This document shows positions 43,082 through 52,729 of a DNA stretch of 64,000 nt, piece after piece. Positions within the stretch are counted from its first letter, which is position 1; every line of letters starts with the position of its first letter. The translations under genes were made by a program, and so were the position numbers. Source of the stretch: Tannerella forsythia (lineage in GTDB: Bacteria; Bacteroidota; Bacteroidia; Bacteroidales; Tannerellaceae); NCBI RefSeq assembly GCF_003860135.1, contig NZ_RQYN01000008.1:1-64000 (forward strand). Direction: 5' to 3'. The notes below the pieces were generated by a model. The model was not told the origin of the DNA. It saw only the letters and a list, made by a program, of their open reading frames with translations, and searched no databases.

Positions 43082-44509
43082 TTATTTTTTTAATGTATTA
43101 TTTTCGGCATTACGTGCCTTTTTTTCCCATTCCTTCACTTGTTTGTGCAGCTCGTCAAGTTTCTGTTCATTGCCCAGAATCACTGGTTTTAATTTCGTGC
43201 GAACGGCTTGGTTTCCCTTCGTATAAGCCGTATAATCGTCGGATAACCGTTTTTCGAGTGCTCCGATTTGTTTCTTCAACTCCATTACTTTTTCGTAAAA
43301 GATTTTGGCATCGGCGCTGCGAATCTCGCTCCATCTATAATAGACGGTGCGGTCGTTCACGATAAACTCGATCTCTTTCTCTTCCTTCTTCTCGTGAGAC
43401 AAGGGTTCTGTTCCGGCCGAAGTAATCTGTGCCGTGTAGTCGCGTCCTTCGATCCATGTATCCTTGATCGACATCAACGCGGCCAAGCGGCGGAGCTTTT
43501 CTGTCTCAATTTCTTCTGATACCCGCTTTCGCGCAGGGTCGGGGATAAACAGGTAAAGACAAACTTTTCCTTCGGGTTGGTGGCGGTCGGAGGCAAACCA
43601 ACCTATCCCTTTGGCCTCGTCGACGACCATCATGTAATCGTTCGCCGGCGAGTTAAACGGCATACTCAGTTGTTCGGGCGAAAGGTAACTGCTTCCATCG
43701 ATGCTGTAACGCGTGATAAACAAGTCGTATCCTCCGATCGATCCATTCCCTTTCGAAGCAAAGTAGAGTGTACGTCCGTCGCCCAGTACGAACGGGTAAT
43801 TGTTGTCGGCCGAATCGTTCGGAAAGATCGGTTTCTCGTCAGCCCAGTCGTCCATCAGTTTGGATTGTGTGAAGAGGGCGAACGCTCCGTTCTTTTTTCG
43901 TCCGTAGTACGCTTGGTCACCTTTCGGACTGACGTAGACGGGCGATGCGTTTTCGCCCGACGCAGGAAATACGTTGTCGTAGGGCAATATTTGGCCATTG
44001 TCTTCGTGCAGGAAATAGGCTGAAAGCAGCTCTTCCTTGTCGACGACGATACTGTCGATGATCTGCACAAGCTCAGTATTATTCCTCATGCGAAGCATCC
44101 GTTCGGTCCTTTCCAAAAGTGTTTCGTATGGCTCGGTATCGGCTTTCTTTTTCGCAAGCAAGGCGATATAGTCCTCCCACATTGGTACGGCCTCGTCGAA
44201 GCGATATGTGTCGGTGTAAAGTAGGGCAAGATACCGGTACGACTCGGCTGCTTTCCGCTTGTTGGCAACGAGCAAGTGCTTTTCGGCCGTGCCGACGTCG
44301 CCCGTTTCATAGCAACATACGCCATACCATAGATTGTAAGACGAATTATTGGGCGACTGGGTGACCAGCCGTTCGAAGGCCGGTTTGGCCTCTTCGTATT
44401 GTCCGTCGTTATACAGTTTCTTGGCTTGATCAAGGCTCTGCGCATTCGCTCCCCATGCGACCCCGGCAAAGACGATCAATCGGGCTATTTTCCCGGTCAA
44501 TGATTTCAT
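43082..44509 (-). CDS. Exported TPR and PD40 beta-propeller protein
   Basis: 475 aa from the ATG at 44509, fixed by the -7 box at 44542-44549. Signal peptide (LIVFAGVAWGANAQ). About 25-140: TPR-like helices (LDQAKKLYNDGQYEEAKPAFERLV; YNLWYGVCCYETGDVGTAEKHL). About 190-350: PD40/WD40-like propeller (FPASGENASPVYVSPKGDQAYYGRKKNG; GDGRTLYFASKGNGSIGGYDLFITR). About 395-475: charged coiled coil. The order TPR-PD40 resembles the N-terminal part of PorE-like and OmpA-tailed proteins of Bacteroidetes, but there is no OmpA peptidoglycan-binding domain. Function unknown. Confidence 0.75.
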   Translation of the reverse strand: MKSLTGKIARLIVFAGVAWGANAQSLDQAKKLYNDGQYEEAKPAFERLVTQSPNNSSYNLWYGVCCYETGDVGTAEKHLLVANKRKAAESYRYLALLYTDTYRFDEAVPMWEDYIALLAKKKADTEPYETLLERTERMLRMRNNTELVQIIDSIVVDKEELLSAYFLHEDNGQILPYDNVFPASGENASPVYVSPKGDQAYYGRKKNGAFALFTQSKLMDDWADEKPIFPNDSADNNYPFVLGDGRTLYFASKGNGSIGGYDLFITRYSIDGSSYLSPEQLSMPFNSPANDYMMVVDEAKGIGWFASDRHQPEGKVCLYLFIPDPARKRVSEEIETEKLRRLAALMSIKDTWIEGRDYTAQITSAGTEPLSHEKKEEKEIEFIVNDRTVYYRWSEIRSADAKIFYEKVMELKKQIGALEKRLSDDYTAYTKGNQAVRTKLKPVILGNEQKLDELHKQVKEWEKKARNAENNTLKK

Positions 44510-44541
44510 ACGAAAATAAGTTGCAAAATTGTTCGATTCCC

Positions 44542-44549
44542 CAAAGATA
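44542..44549 (-). promoter_or_regulatory. -7 box of the TPR/PD40 gene
   Basis: Minus strand TATCTTTG; start of transcription near 44535 excludes the upstream Met at 44554. Confidence 0.5.
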
Positions 44550-44595
44550 GCCATAAATTTTTATCTGCTGCTATCTCCGGGCGATTTTTCATTCC

Positions 44596-45495
44596 TCACA
44601 GTCCGTTTTCCGAGAGGAAAGCAAAGATCTCTTCCGTGTCGTCGGGGTGAAACCACCGGATGGATTCGTCGCGCTTGAACCACGTTATTTGTTTACGGGC
44701 ATATACGCGGGTGTTGCGTTTGATTTTGGCGACAGCCTCATCGAGAGAGCAGAGGCCATCGAGGTAAGCGAACAGTTCTTTATAGCCCACGGTGTTCAGT
44801 GAGTTTAATGCTCGGTGCGGGTAGACTCGTCGCGCTTCGTCCGGAAGGCCGTCGGCCATCATTTGGTCGACTCGCCGGTTGATCCGCTCGAATAATTCCT
44901 CGCGGGGGCGCATCAGCCCGACTTTCAGGATACGGAAAGGGCGTTCTTTAATCGTGTTTGTACGGAAGGAAGAGTAAGGTTTCCCTGTCATGCGGCAAAT
45001 TTCGACGGCATGGAGCACGCGCCGATGATTCTTCCGGTCTACCTCATCGTAATGCAGCGGATCGGATTGTTTCAGTTCGTCGAGCAGCGGAGCCAGCCCG
45101 CCTTGTTCATACTCGTTCCATACGGCCTGGCGGATATCGGGCGTGACGGTGGGGATGTCGTCGATTCCCTTGCATACGGCATCGATGTACATCATCGAGC
45201 CGCCGGTCATCAGTACAGCGTGATGTTGTTTGAAAAGGGTTTGCAGAAGCGACAGCGTATCCTCCTCAAAGCGGCTGGCGCTGTAATAGTCGGTCAGTTC
45301 GAGTAGACCTACCAGATAGTGAGTAACGGCAGCACGTTCGTCCGGCGTCGGTGCGGCCGTCCCGATCACGAGGTCTTTATAGAGCTGTCGGGAATCGGCC
45401 GATAAGATGGGCGATCCGATGCGTCGTGCGATGTGGAGACTGAGCGCCGTCTTACCGACACCGGTAGGGCCGAGCAAGACGACGAGTGTATTCAT
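44596..45495 (-). CDS. miaA: tRNA dimethylallyltransferase
   Basis: 299 aa. Walker [34 protein letters not shown] and [10 protein letters not shown] identify MiaA. It prenylates A37 in tRNAs reading codons that start with U. It starts 3 bp after the pRiA4b-like gene, within a chain of minus-strand genes from lpxD down. Confidence 0.95.
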   Translation of the reverse strand: MNTLVVLLGPTGVGKTALSLHIARRIGSPILSADSRQLYKDLVIGTAAPTPDERAAVTHYLVGLLELTDYYSASRFEEDTLSLLQTLFKQHHAVLMTGGSMMYIDAVCKGIDDIPTVTPDIRQAVWNEYEQGGLAPLLDELKQSDPLHYDEVDRKNHRRVLHAVEICRMTGKPYSSFRTNTIKERPFRILKVGLMRPREELFERINRRVDQMMADGLPDEARRVYPHRALNSLNTVGYKELFAYLDGLCSLDEAVAKIKRNTRVYARKQITWFKRDESIRWFHPDDTEEIFAFLSENGL

Positions 45496-45498
45496 TGT

Positions 45499-46062
45499 TT
45501 AATAGCGTTCATCGTAAGGGTTGCCCATCGACTCTTCATCGAATCGTTCGGTGTCGCCGGGGTTATCCAGTTCGTCGTCGTTAAACTCGGCATCCCCATA
45601 GAAATCTTCACCCAGATCGAGGTTCTTCTCGATACTTTTCTCCAGTTCTTCGGGGGAAAGAATTTGTACGGGCGGTTTGCCGACAGCCAGCGAACAGACG
45701 GCTTCCTTGAGGTTCTGTCCGGTGATGATTTCGCTAAGTTCCATAAAGAAAGCCCGCTCCGTCATGTAATCGAAGACATACAGCAGTTTCTGGTGCTCGT
45801 CTTCAAGCAGTTCTTCGAGCAGAGTATCTTCCATCAGGTAGGTATCTACTTCGGCGGGAGCCCCCATATCGATCAGGGTGATTTCATTTTTCTTGCTCCA
45901 GTCGTCGTCGCAGATAAAGAACGAGCACATTTCGTCTTTTCTGAATTTTACGGCGTCTGCAATCGCATGGTGTAAGTCGAGGAAAGTCGCTTCCGAGCTG
46001 ATCTTTATTTCGCGTCTGAAGTCATTGGCTTCGTCCGACAATAATAGAAAACGGTATACCAT
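45499..46062 (-). CDS. pRiA4b ORF-3-like (IS1096 TnpR-like) acidic protein
   Basis: 187 aa. YRFLLLSDEANDFRREIKI...FLDLHHAIADAVKF is the typical opening of the plasmid pRiA4b ORF-3 family, followed by a very acidic C-terminal half (EELEKSIEKNLDLGEDFYGDAEFNDDELDNPGDTE). The family name comes from mobile elements, but here the gene sits between lpxA and miaA with tight spacing and no element borders, so it seems a resident gene. Function unknown. Confidence 0.75.
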   Translation of the reverse strand: MVYRFLLLSDEANDFRREIKISSEATFLDLHHAIADAVKFRKDEMCSFFICDDDWSKKNEITLIDMGAPAEVDTYLMEDTLLEELLEDEHQKLLYVFDYMTERAFFMELSEIITGQNLKEAVCSLAVGKPPVQILSPEELEKSIEKNLDLGEDFYGDAEFNDDELDNPGDTERFDEESMGNPYDERY

Positions 46063-46080
46063 AATATGTTTAATAATCGT

Positions 46081-46863
46081 TTATTCGTCAATAGAACCTC
46101 TCACGATACCGCGTTTGGACGACTTGATAAAGTTGAGAATCAGGTCGCGTTCCTTGCTCGGTTCGTATTCTGTCTCGATGGCCAGCAGGGCGTCGGTATT
46201 ATTCAGTCCGCGTGTATATAACGTTCGGTAAATATCCTGAATCAGGAAGACCTGCTGGTTGGTGAAGCCGCGCCGACGAAGCCCGACAATGTTGATGCCG
46301 CAGTAAGCGATCGGGTCGCGCCCGATAAGTGTATAGGGCGGAATGTCTTTGCCTACGCGCGAGCCTCCCTGTATCATCACATGTTGCGAGATGCGGGTGA
46401 ACTGGTGGACGAGCACGCTGCCGCTGAGGATCGCGAAGTCGTCGATCTCTACCTCGCCGGCAATTTGCGAAGCATTGCCGATGATGACGTTGTTCTTCAC
46501 TTCACAATCGTGTGCAATATGCGAATAAGCCATCAGTAAGCAATGGTTTCCCACGACGGTTTTGCCTTTGGCAACCGTTCCTCTGTTTACGGTCACGCAT
46601 TCGCGAACAGTCGTGTAGTCGCCGATTTCGGCAGTTGTCTTTTCTCCGGCGAATTTCAGGTCTTGCGGAATCCCGGCGATCACGGCACCCGGAAATATTT
46701 TACATCCTTTCCCGATGCGTGAACCTTCGAGTATCACGGCGTGCGGGTAGATATGACAATCATCTCCGATGACTACGTCTTTCTCGATAAAGGCGAACGG
46801 TTCGATGGTTACATTCTGCCCTATTTGAGCTTCGGGATGTATAACGGCTAAGGGAGAATGCAT
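46081..46863 (-). CDS. lpxA: UDP-N-acetylglucosamine acyltransferase
   Basis: 260 aa. A left-handed beta-helix of hexapeptide repeats (HPEAQIGQNVTIEPFAFIEKDVVIGD...) with the catalytic His region LMAYSHIAHDCEV and a helical C-terminal domain. First committed step of lipid A synthesis. It begins 1 bp after lpxC/fabZ and completes the lpxD-lpxC/fabZ-lpxA operon. Confidence 0.96.
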   Translation of the reverse strand: MHSPLAVIHPEAQIGQNVTIEPFAFIEKDVVIGDDCHIYPHAVILEGSRIGKGCKIFPGAVIAGIPQDLKFAGEKTTAEIGDYTTVRECVTVNRGTVAKGKTVVGNHCLLMAYSHIAHDCEVKNNVIIGNASQIAGEVEIDDFAILSGSVLVHQFTRISQHVMIQGGSRVGKDIPPYTLIGRDPIAYCGINIVGLRRRGFTNQQVFLIQDIYRTLYTRGLNNTDALLAIETEYEPSKERDLILNFIKSSKRGIVRGSIDE

Positions 46864-46864
46864 G

Positions 46865-48250
46865 TTATTTGTTTTTAATAATTTGAGCCATAAACTCGGC
46901 TTCGCAAACGACCTTTTCGCCCACGAAGACGTAGCCTTTCATCGTTGAAACACCTCGACGTATCGGCGCCAGCAACTGGAGACGGAAGATGAGCGTATCT
47001 CCCGGCACGACTTTCTGGCGGAACTTTACGCCGTCGATTTTCATAAAATACGTAGAGTATCGCTCCGGCTCATCGACGGAGTTCAGCACGAGCAACCCTC
47101 CGGTCTGCGCCATGGCTTCGACAAGCAACACACCCGGCATAACCGGTTCTTGCGGGAAATGCCCCTGAAAGAACGGCTCGTTGACGGTCGCGTTTTTGAT
47201 CCCTACGATATGATCGCCTCCGATTTCAATAATCTTATCGACCAGCAGGAACGGGTAGCGATGGGGAAGTAACTCGCGGATGCGGTTGATGTCCATCAAA
47301 GGCTCGCTGTTAGGGTCGTAGATCGGAGCTTGCACGCTGTTAAGCTTAATGTCTTTGCGAATCAGTTGAGCGAGCTGGTTATTGATCTTATGTCCCGGAC
47401 GAGTGGCGATGATATGCCCTTTGATGGGTTTCCCGATGAGGGCCATATCGCCGATCACGTCGATCAGTTTGTGTCGTGCCGGTTCATTATCGCAGGTGAG
47501 CGGTTTATTGTTTATATAGCCCAGTTCCTGCACGTCTTTTCGAGGCAGACCCAGCTCGTCGGCGATACGGTCTAACTCTTCCTGAGGCATTTTCTGATCG
47601 TAAATTACGATGGCGTTATCGAGGTCACCCCCTTTAATCAGGCCGTTTTGGAAGAGCGTCTTGATTTCGCGCACAAAGACGAACGTGCGCGATGCGGCCA
47701 ATTCGTCGGCGAAGCAGTTGAGGTCTGTCAGCGAAGCATATTGGTTGGAAAGTACGGGCGAATCGAAATTGATCAGCACGTTGACGCTGAACTTGTCGTC
47801 GGGAAGGATGACGAGAGACGCGCCTGTCGCTTCATCTTTTACTTCGATTTTGCGGCGTACGATGTAATAATCGCGCGGAGCATTCTGTTCGGTCAGTCCG
47901 ACGTTCTTGATGCCTTCGGAGAAAGGGAGCGCGCTGCCGTCGAGAATAGGAAATTCGGGTGCATCGACTTCGATCAGGCAGTTATCGACTTCCCACGCGT
48001 AGAGGGCGGCCATCGCATGCTCGATGGTGCTGACCTGTACATCGTTTTTACCAATTACCGTGCCCCGTTGGGTATTGATCACGTTCTCGGCTAATGCATC
48101 AAGGACGGGTTGTCCTTCGAGGTCGGTACGTTTGATCTTGTATCCGTGATTTTCCGGGGCAGGCTTGAAGGTGATATGGATGTCCAATCCCGTGTGAAGC
48201 CCTTTTCCCTGCAAAGAAAATTCGGATGCGAGTGTCTTTTGCTTGTGCAT
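46865..48250 (-). CDS. lpxC/fabZ: LpxC-FabZ bifunctional protein
   Basis: 461 aa, a natural fusion known from Bacteroidetes. Residues 1-305 are LpxC deacetylase: EHAMAALYAWEVDNC and RHKLIDVIGDMALIG contain zinc ligands; N-terminal LASEFSLQGKGLHTG. Residues about 318-461 are the beta-hydroxyacyl-ACP dehydratase FabZ: LLPHRYPFLLVDKI with the active His and GHFPQEPVMPGVLLVEAMAQ with the Glu. Fusion places the committed step of lipid A beside the enzyme competing for the same 3-hydroxyacyl-ACP pool. Confidence 0.97.
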   Translation of the reverse strand: MHKQKTLASEFSLQGKGLHTGLDIHITFKPAPENHGYKIKRTDLEGQPVLDALAENVINTQRGTVIGKNDVQVSTIEHAMAALYAWEVDNCLIEVDAPEFPILDGSALPFSEGIKNVGLTEQNAPRDYYIVRRKIEVKDEATGASLVILPDDKFSVNVLINFDSPVLSNQYASLTDLNCFADELAASRTFVFVREIKTLFQNGLIKGGDLDNAIVIYDQKMPQEELDRIADELGLPRKDVQELGYINNKPLTCDNEPARHKLIDVIGDMALIGKPIKGHIIATRPGHKINNQLAQLIRKDIKLNSVQAPIYDPNSEPLMDINRIRELLPHRYPFLLVDKIIEIGGDHIVGIKNATVNEPFFQGHFPQEPVMPGVLLVEAMAQTGGLLVLNSVDEPERYSTYFMKIDGVKFRQKVVPGDTLIFRLQLLAPIRRGVSTMKGYVFVGEKVVCEAEFMAQIIKNK

Positions 48251-48265
48251 TGTATTATCTGTTTA

Positions 48266-49300
48266 TTATTTTTTCTGTTTCAGTTCTTCGATTTCTTTCT
48301 TCAGCCGGTTCAATTCGAGGTACATCTCCGGCAGTTTGCGGTAGATGACACCGGAACGGAAGAAGTTTTTGATCGGTATGGCAGGCGATCCCATGACACG
48401 CGAGCGAGCTTCGATATGACTGATGATACCGGACTGCGCGCCGATTTGCGTATCGTCGCCAATGTGGATATGTCCGCCGAGGCCTACTTGTCCGCCAATC
48501 ATGCACCGGCTGCCTACCTTCGTAGAACCGGAGATGCCTACTTGAGCGGCCATGACGGTGTTTTCGCCTACTTGAACGTTGTGCGCGATCTGGACGAGGT
48601 TATCGAGCTTAACGCCTTTGCGGATAACGGTCGAATTCATCACCGCGCGATCGATGGTCGTATTGGCGCCTACTTCTACTTCGTCTTCGAGCACAACGTT
48701 ACCGAGCTGCGGGATCTTTTTATACTCGCCATTTTCGGGGGCAAACCCGAAACCGTCGGAACCGATGACGGCTCCGGCGTGGAGAATACAGTTTTTGCCG
48801 ATGACGCAGCCGTCGTAAATCGTGACGTGGGGATACACAATCGTATGATCGCCGATCGTCACATGGTCACCGATGTAAGCGTGCGGGAAGATACGGCATC
48901 CCTCGCCGATCGTCGTATTCTCGCCGATGTAGGCGAACTCTCCCACATAACCATCTTTCCCGACACTGGCCGACGCAGCGATAAAAGCCGACGCGGCAGT
49001 GCCTTTTTTCGGTTCGTTTCGCTGTTCTACCATGTTGAGCAACGTAGCCAGCGCGGCATACGCGTTGGGCACTCTGATGAGTGTCGCCGCGACGGGCGCC
49101 GAAGGGCTAAAATCATTGTTAACCAGAACGAGGCTGGCTTGGGTGCCGTAGATATAATGTTCGTATTTGGGATTGGCCAGAAAGGTGAGTGTACCCGGCT
49201 GTCCTTCTTCGATCTTCGAGAAATTATGTACCTTCACGGCCGAATCTCCCTCTATCGTCCCGTTTAGAAAATCAGCTATTTGTTGAGCCGTAAACTCCAT
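48266..49300 (-). CDS. lpxD: UDP-3-O-(3-hydroxyacyl)glucosamine N-acyltransferase
   Basis: 344 aa. An N-terminal uridine-binding domain (to about 100) precedes a hexapeptide beta-helix ([32 protein letters not shown]) with the catalytic His near [20 protein letters not shown] and a C-terminal helix. First gene of the lipid A operon, preceded by a -7 box at 49335-49342. Confidence 0.96.
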   Translation of the reverse strand: MEFTAQQIADFLNGTIEGDSAVKVHNFSKIEEGQPGTLTFLANPKYEHYIYGTQASLVLVNNDFSPSAPVAATLIRVPNAYAALATLLNMVEQRNEPKKGTAASAFIAASASVGKDGYVGEFAYIGENTTIGEGCRIFPHAYIGDHVTIGDHTIVYPHVTIYDGCVIGKNCILHAGAVIGSDGFGFAPENGEYKKIPQLGNVVLEDEVEVGANTTIDRAVMNSTVIRKGVKLDNLVQIAHNVQVGENTVMAAQVGISGSTKVGSRCMIGGQVGLGGHIHIGDDTQIGAQSGIISHIEARSRVMGSPAIPIKNFFRSGVIYRKLPEMYLELNRLKKEIEELKQKK

Positions 49301-49334
49301 TCGCTTTATCTGTTCTTTAGTAAATTAAAGTCCA

Positions 49335-49342
49335 CAAAGATA
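49335..49342 (-). promoter_or_regulatory. -7 box of the lpx operon
   Basis: Minus strand TATCTTTG, 35 bp before lpxD; no clear -33 box. The remaining gap up to 49472 shows no gene. Confidence 0.5.
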
Positions 49343-49472
49343 CTAAAAAATTGAAACCGCCTATATTTTGCATTGAATAATTGCTTTTTCGCGGCGGATA
49401 TTTTCCGTCGTTACGGACATGGGGCATACGGCCGGTGTGCATGCTTCGCGGAGGCATACGGTGTATGGCGCC

Positions 49473-50261
49473 TTACGGGTCGAAGAAAAGTTCGACGGCA
49501 TGGTCGTAATCGAGGTATTCTTCCGCGCCTTCGTCGTCGTTATATCCGGGAGAGTAAAAGTAGCATTTTCTTTCTTTGATGTCGTAAGAGAAAAAGCCGA
49601 AGGTTTGGATGGTGGGGGCATCGTCGTTGTCGAGAAAGAGGCGGGCGTTGTAGGTCGAACTTCCGTCGTCGGCCGGTGTACTGTCGAACATGATGCGTAC
49701 ATGCACTCCGGAAAAGTCTTTTTTCGCGTCGCGATACATTCGGGTCGAGAAGAGAAGGCACGAGACGATGTCTTCCTCGCTTTCCGGTTTGGCCATGAAC
49801 GAAAATTCTTTCACTACACGGGCCTTGAGACGTTTGTTCGTGACATCGTCGCTCTCGCAGTAGATATACCATTCGTCCGATTCGTTTTTGCGGAAGTAAA
49901 GCAGGCCTTGTACGACGCTCTCTTTACCGTCCTGAATCGTTATTTTGGAGAACGACGAACGGTAAATCACGTCGGTGAGGCGTTCTACGTTGATGTCGCC
50001 GTCGATGCGTTGCGCGAATCCGGGATGATTCTTCAGATACCCTTTTTTCAGCCTGACGGCTCTCGCGGGCGAGACCATCGTCCCGTAGAGATGGAGGTGA
50101 TTGGCGTAGAGCGGTTCCAGTTCGGCCAATCGGGCGGCCGTGTGCGCGTCGTTCCACGCGTGTGTCAGGGCGCGGAGCCGTTCTTCCGTATCATGCTGCC
50201 CCCGCATCGAAAGAGCGGTCAGCATGAACGTGATGAGCAAGAAGAAAATTCGATGTTTCAT
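49473..50261 (-). CDS. Exported protein of unknown function
   Basis: 262 aa. Signal peptide (FFLLITFMLTALSMRGQ). The N-terminal half (HDTEERLRALTHAWNDAHTAARLAELEPLYANHLHLYG) is laid out like a SnoaL/NTF2-like domain, a fold often used for small-molecule binding, followed by a mixed beta domain with an acidic C-terminus (YNDDEGAEEYLDYDHAVELFFDP). I do not recognise the family with confidence. It stands alone between lpxD and pyrF; no promoter with both boxes is seen. Confidence 0.65.
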   Translation of the reverse strand: MKHRIFFLLITFMLTALSMRGQHDTEERLRALTHAWNDAHTAARLAELEPLYANHLHLYGTMVSPARAVRLKKGYLKNHPGFAQRIDGDINVERLTDVIYRSSFSKITIQDGKESVVQGLLYFRKNESDEWYIYCESDDVTNKRLKARVVKEFSFMAKPESEEDIVSCLLFSTRMYRDAKKDFSGVHVRIMFDSTPADDGSSTYNARLFLDNDDAPTIQTFGFFSYDIKERKCYFYSPGYNDDEGAEEYLDYDHAVELFFDP

Positions 50262-50318
50262 AGATATTGTGTATATTGGATAAATTGATTCGGTTATGTA
50301 AACGTTTCGCGTGTCGCC

Positions 50319-51149
50319 TTACAGGTATTCGTCGAGATAGCGGGCCATTTGCTCCTGTACGGCTTGTGCCTCGCCACGGGCGGCGTCGGCAAACGCTTCC
50401 GTCCGGTCGGCGTATAAAATAGCGCGGGAGGAGTTGACGATCAGTCCGCAGGTCTTGTTCATTCCGTAACGGCATACTTCTTCGAGCGATCCGCCCTGCG
50501 CGCCTACGCCGGGAACGAGCAGGAAATGATTCGGGGCGATGCGGCGAATGTCTTCGAACATCCGTCCCTGTGTGGCGCCGACAACGTACATCATCTGTTC
50601 GTCGTTGCCCCATTGTTGCGACTTGCGCAAAACGCGCTCGAAGAGCTTTTCGCCGCGAGCGTCGTCCGTCAATTGGAAATCGTGCGATCCTTTGTTCGAC
50701 GTGAGGGCAAGCAGAATGACCCATTTGCCTGCGTAGCCGAGAAAAGGCGTAACACTGTCTTCGCCCATATACGGGGCGATGGTTAGCGCGTCCACCTCCG
50801 TTTCTTCGAAGAACGTACGGGCGTACATGGCCGATGTGTTTCCGATATCTCCCCGCTTGGCGTCGGCAATGATGAATTGATCGGGGTAATGCTCGCGCAC
50901 GTAGCGCACCGTTTTTTCAAACGCCATCCAGCCTTTCACTCCGTAGCATTCGTAAAAAGCCAGATTGGGTTTATAAGCAATGCAGTACGGAGCCGTGGCA
51001 TCGATCACGGCTTTGTTGAAGGCGAAGATCGGATCTTCTTCTTTCAACAGATGCGGAGGGATTTTTTGTAGATCCGTATCCAGCCCGACACAAAGAAAAG
51101 ACGCCTTGCGCCGGATATTCTCAAATAATGTTTGTTTGGTCATAGTCAT
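50319..51149 (-). CDS. pyrF: Orotidine-5'-phosphate decarboxylase, subfamily 2
   Basis: 276 aa (274 from the second ATG at 51143), the length of the longer PyrF subfamily. [14 protein letters not shown] and the catalytic [13 protein letters not shown] (D-x-K-x-x-D) are present; [14 protein letters not shown] binds phosphate. Converts OMP to UMP. The purM-prfA-pyrF order is common in Bacteroidetes, but here prfA and pyrF are separated by a 42-bp tandem array. Confidence 0.95.
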   Translation of the reverse strand: MTMTKQTLFENIRRKASFLCVGLDTDLQKIPPHLLKEEDPIFAFNKAVIDATAPYCIAYKPNLAFYECYGVKGWMAFEKTVRYVREHYPDQFIIADAKRGDIGNTSAMYARTFFEETEVDALTIAPYMGEDSVTPFLGYAGKWVILLALTSNKGSHDFQLTDDARGEKLFERVLRKSQQWGNDEQMMYVVGATQGRMFEDIRRIAPNHFLLVPGVGAQGGSLEEVCRYGMNKTCGLIVNSSRAILYADRTEAFADAARGEAQAVQEQMARYLDEYL

Positions 51150-51231
51150 TTTGTCAGTTTATTCAATCTATATTCGGTTAGATGGATGGGCGAGGCTGCC
51201 GGAAGGTTCATTTCGCACGGGCGAGGTGCCG

Positions 51232-51526
51232 TCGCGTTCGCACAAAACACCATTACATTTTTGAAATGTACCATTGTGCTTGCACAATATGCCATTACAC
51301 TTTTGAAATGCACCATTGTGCTTGCACAATATACGTTTACACTTTTGAAATACACCATTGTGCTCGCACAATATGCCATTACATTTTTGAAATGTACCAT
51401 TGTGCTTGCACAATATACGTTTACACTTTTGAAATGCACCATTGTGCTCGCACAATATGCCATTACACTTTTGAAATGTTCCGTTGTGCTAACGCAATGC
51501 GCGTTCGCGTTTTTGAAATGTCCGGA
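51232..51526. repeat. Tandem array, seven units of 42 bp with internal dyads
   Basis: TTGAAATG occurs at 51261, 51303, 51345, 51387, 51429, 51471 and 51513, exactly 42 bp apart. Most units carry the palindrome ATTGTGCTTGCACAAT (or ..CTCGCAC..). Units 1, 3 and 5 continue ATGCC(ATT) while units 2 and 4 continue ATACG(TTT), a higher-order 84-bp dimer pattern; units 6 and 7 are diverged. The array lies between the prfA stop and the pyrF start. Open frames through it on both strands are a consequence of the period. Confidence 0.95.
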
Positions 51527-51562
51527 TATGCTCTTTCTCGCCGTCATGTTATTTCTTCTCTT

Positions 51563-52675
51563 TTACAGCTCGCTGTCTTTGATTCGCTCGGCATTTTCGG
51601 CAACGATGAGGCGGTCGATACAGTCCTGTATATCGCCGTTCATAAAAGCGGCGAGGTTGTAAATCGTATAATTGATACGATGGTCGGTGATGCGCCCTTG
51701 CGGGAAATTGTAGGTGCGGATTTTGGCAGACCGGTCGCCCGTCGAGACCATCGTCTTGCGACGCGAGGCAATATCGTCGATGTACTTCTGATGTTCCTTA
51801 TCGTAAATGAAAGAACGCAGACGGGCGAGGGCGCGCTCCTTATTTTTCGGCTGGTCGCGCGTCTCGGTACATTCGATATGGATTTCTTCGACGATACCCG
51901 TCAGCGGGTTCTTCCAGTTGTAGTTCAGACGTACGCCGGATTCTACCTTGTTGACGTTCTGGCCGCCCGCGCCACTGCTGCGGAACGTATCCCAGCGGAT
52001 TTCTCCCTCGTTGATCTCGACATCGAACTCATCGGCTTCGGGAAGCACGGCTACCGTAGCGGCCGATGTATGCACTCGTCCCTGTGTCTCGGTCTGAGGT
52101 ACGCGCTGTACGCGATGCACGCCCGACTCGTACTTGAGAATACCGTATACCCCCTCGCCGGTGACGGTGAAGATGATTTCCTTAAAGCCGCCCGACGTCC
52201 CTTCGTTGCAGCTCGATACGGCAATTGTCCAGCCTTTCGTCTCGCAGTATTTCGAGTACATCCGAAACAAATCGCCGGCAAACAGGGCCGCTTCGTCGCC
52301 TCCCGTGCCGCCGCGAATCTCCACAATCGCGTTTTTCGCGTCTTCCGGATCGGCGGGAACGAGCATCAGCTTGATTTTCTCCTCGCATCGAGGAATTTTT
52401 TCTTCACACGCGGCCACTTCTTCACGAGCCATTTCTTTCAGGTCGGGATCGTTCTCGCTCATCAGGATGCGTTTGCCTTCGTCAAGGTTGCCCAACAGGT
52501 TTTCGTACTCCTTCTTAGCCGCGATAAGGTCTTCGAGATTTTTGTACTCTTTCGTCAAACGAACGAAACGCTTCTGATCGGCGATAACTTCCGGGTCGGT
52601 AATCAGCGTAGAGACCTCGTCGAAGCGTCCGGTAAGGCCTTCGAGTTTTTGAAGCAGGGAATGATGATCTGTCAT
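51563..52675 (-). CDS. prfA: Peptide chain release factor 1
   Basis: 370 aa from the ATG at 52675; the frame continues 11 codons upstream without support. The GGQ loop is SSGAGGQNVNKV; the codon-recognition PxT-type region and class-specific features fit RF1. It reads UAA and UAG stops. Its GGQ is the target of PrmC, also encoded here. Confidence 0.94.
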   Translation of the reverse strand: MTDHHSLLQKLEGLTGRFDEVSTLITDPEVIADQKRFVRLTKEYKNLEDLIAAKKEYENLLGNLDEGKRILMSENDPDLKEMAREEVAACEEKIPRCEEKIKLMLVPADPEDAKNAIVEIRGGTGGDEAALFAGDLFRMYSKYCETKGWTIAVSSCNEGTSGGFKEIIFTVTGEGVYGILKYESGVHRVQRVPQTETQGRVHTSAATVAVLPEADEFDVEINEGEIRWDTFRSSGAGGQNVNKVESGVRLNYNWKNPLTGIVEEIHIECTETRDQPKNKERALARLRSFIYDKEHQKYIDDIASRRKTMVSTGDRSAKIRTYNFPQGRITDHRINYTIYNLAAFMNGDIQDCIDRLIVAENAERIKDSEL

Positions 52676-52729
52676 CTGAATAAAACGTGTAATGATGATG
52701 AAAAACAAAACGTGACGGAAGCTCTCACT

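Noticed and set aside
45499-46062. Mobile element at the pRiA4b ORF-3-like gene
   Set aside because: Despite the family name there are no terminal repeats or transposase, and spacing to lpxA and miaA is tight.
48110-49267. 385-codon plus-strand frame over lpxD
   Set aside because: Mirror of the hexapeptide-repeat gene lpxD; repeats in lpxD keep the opposite frame open.
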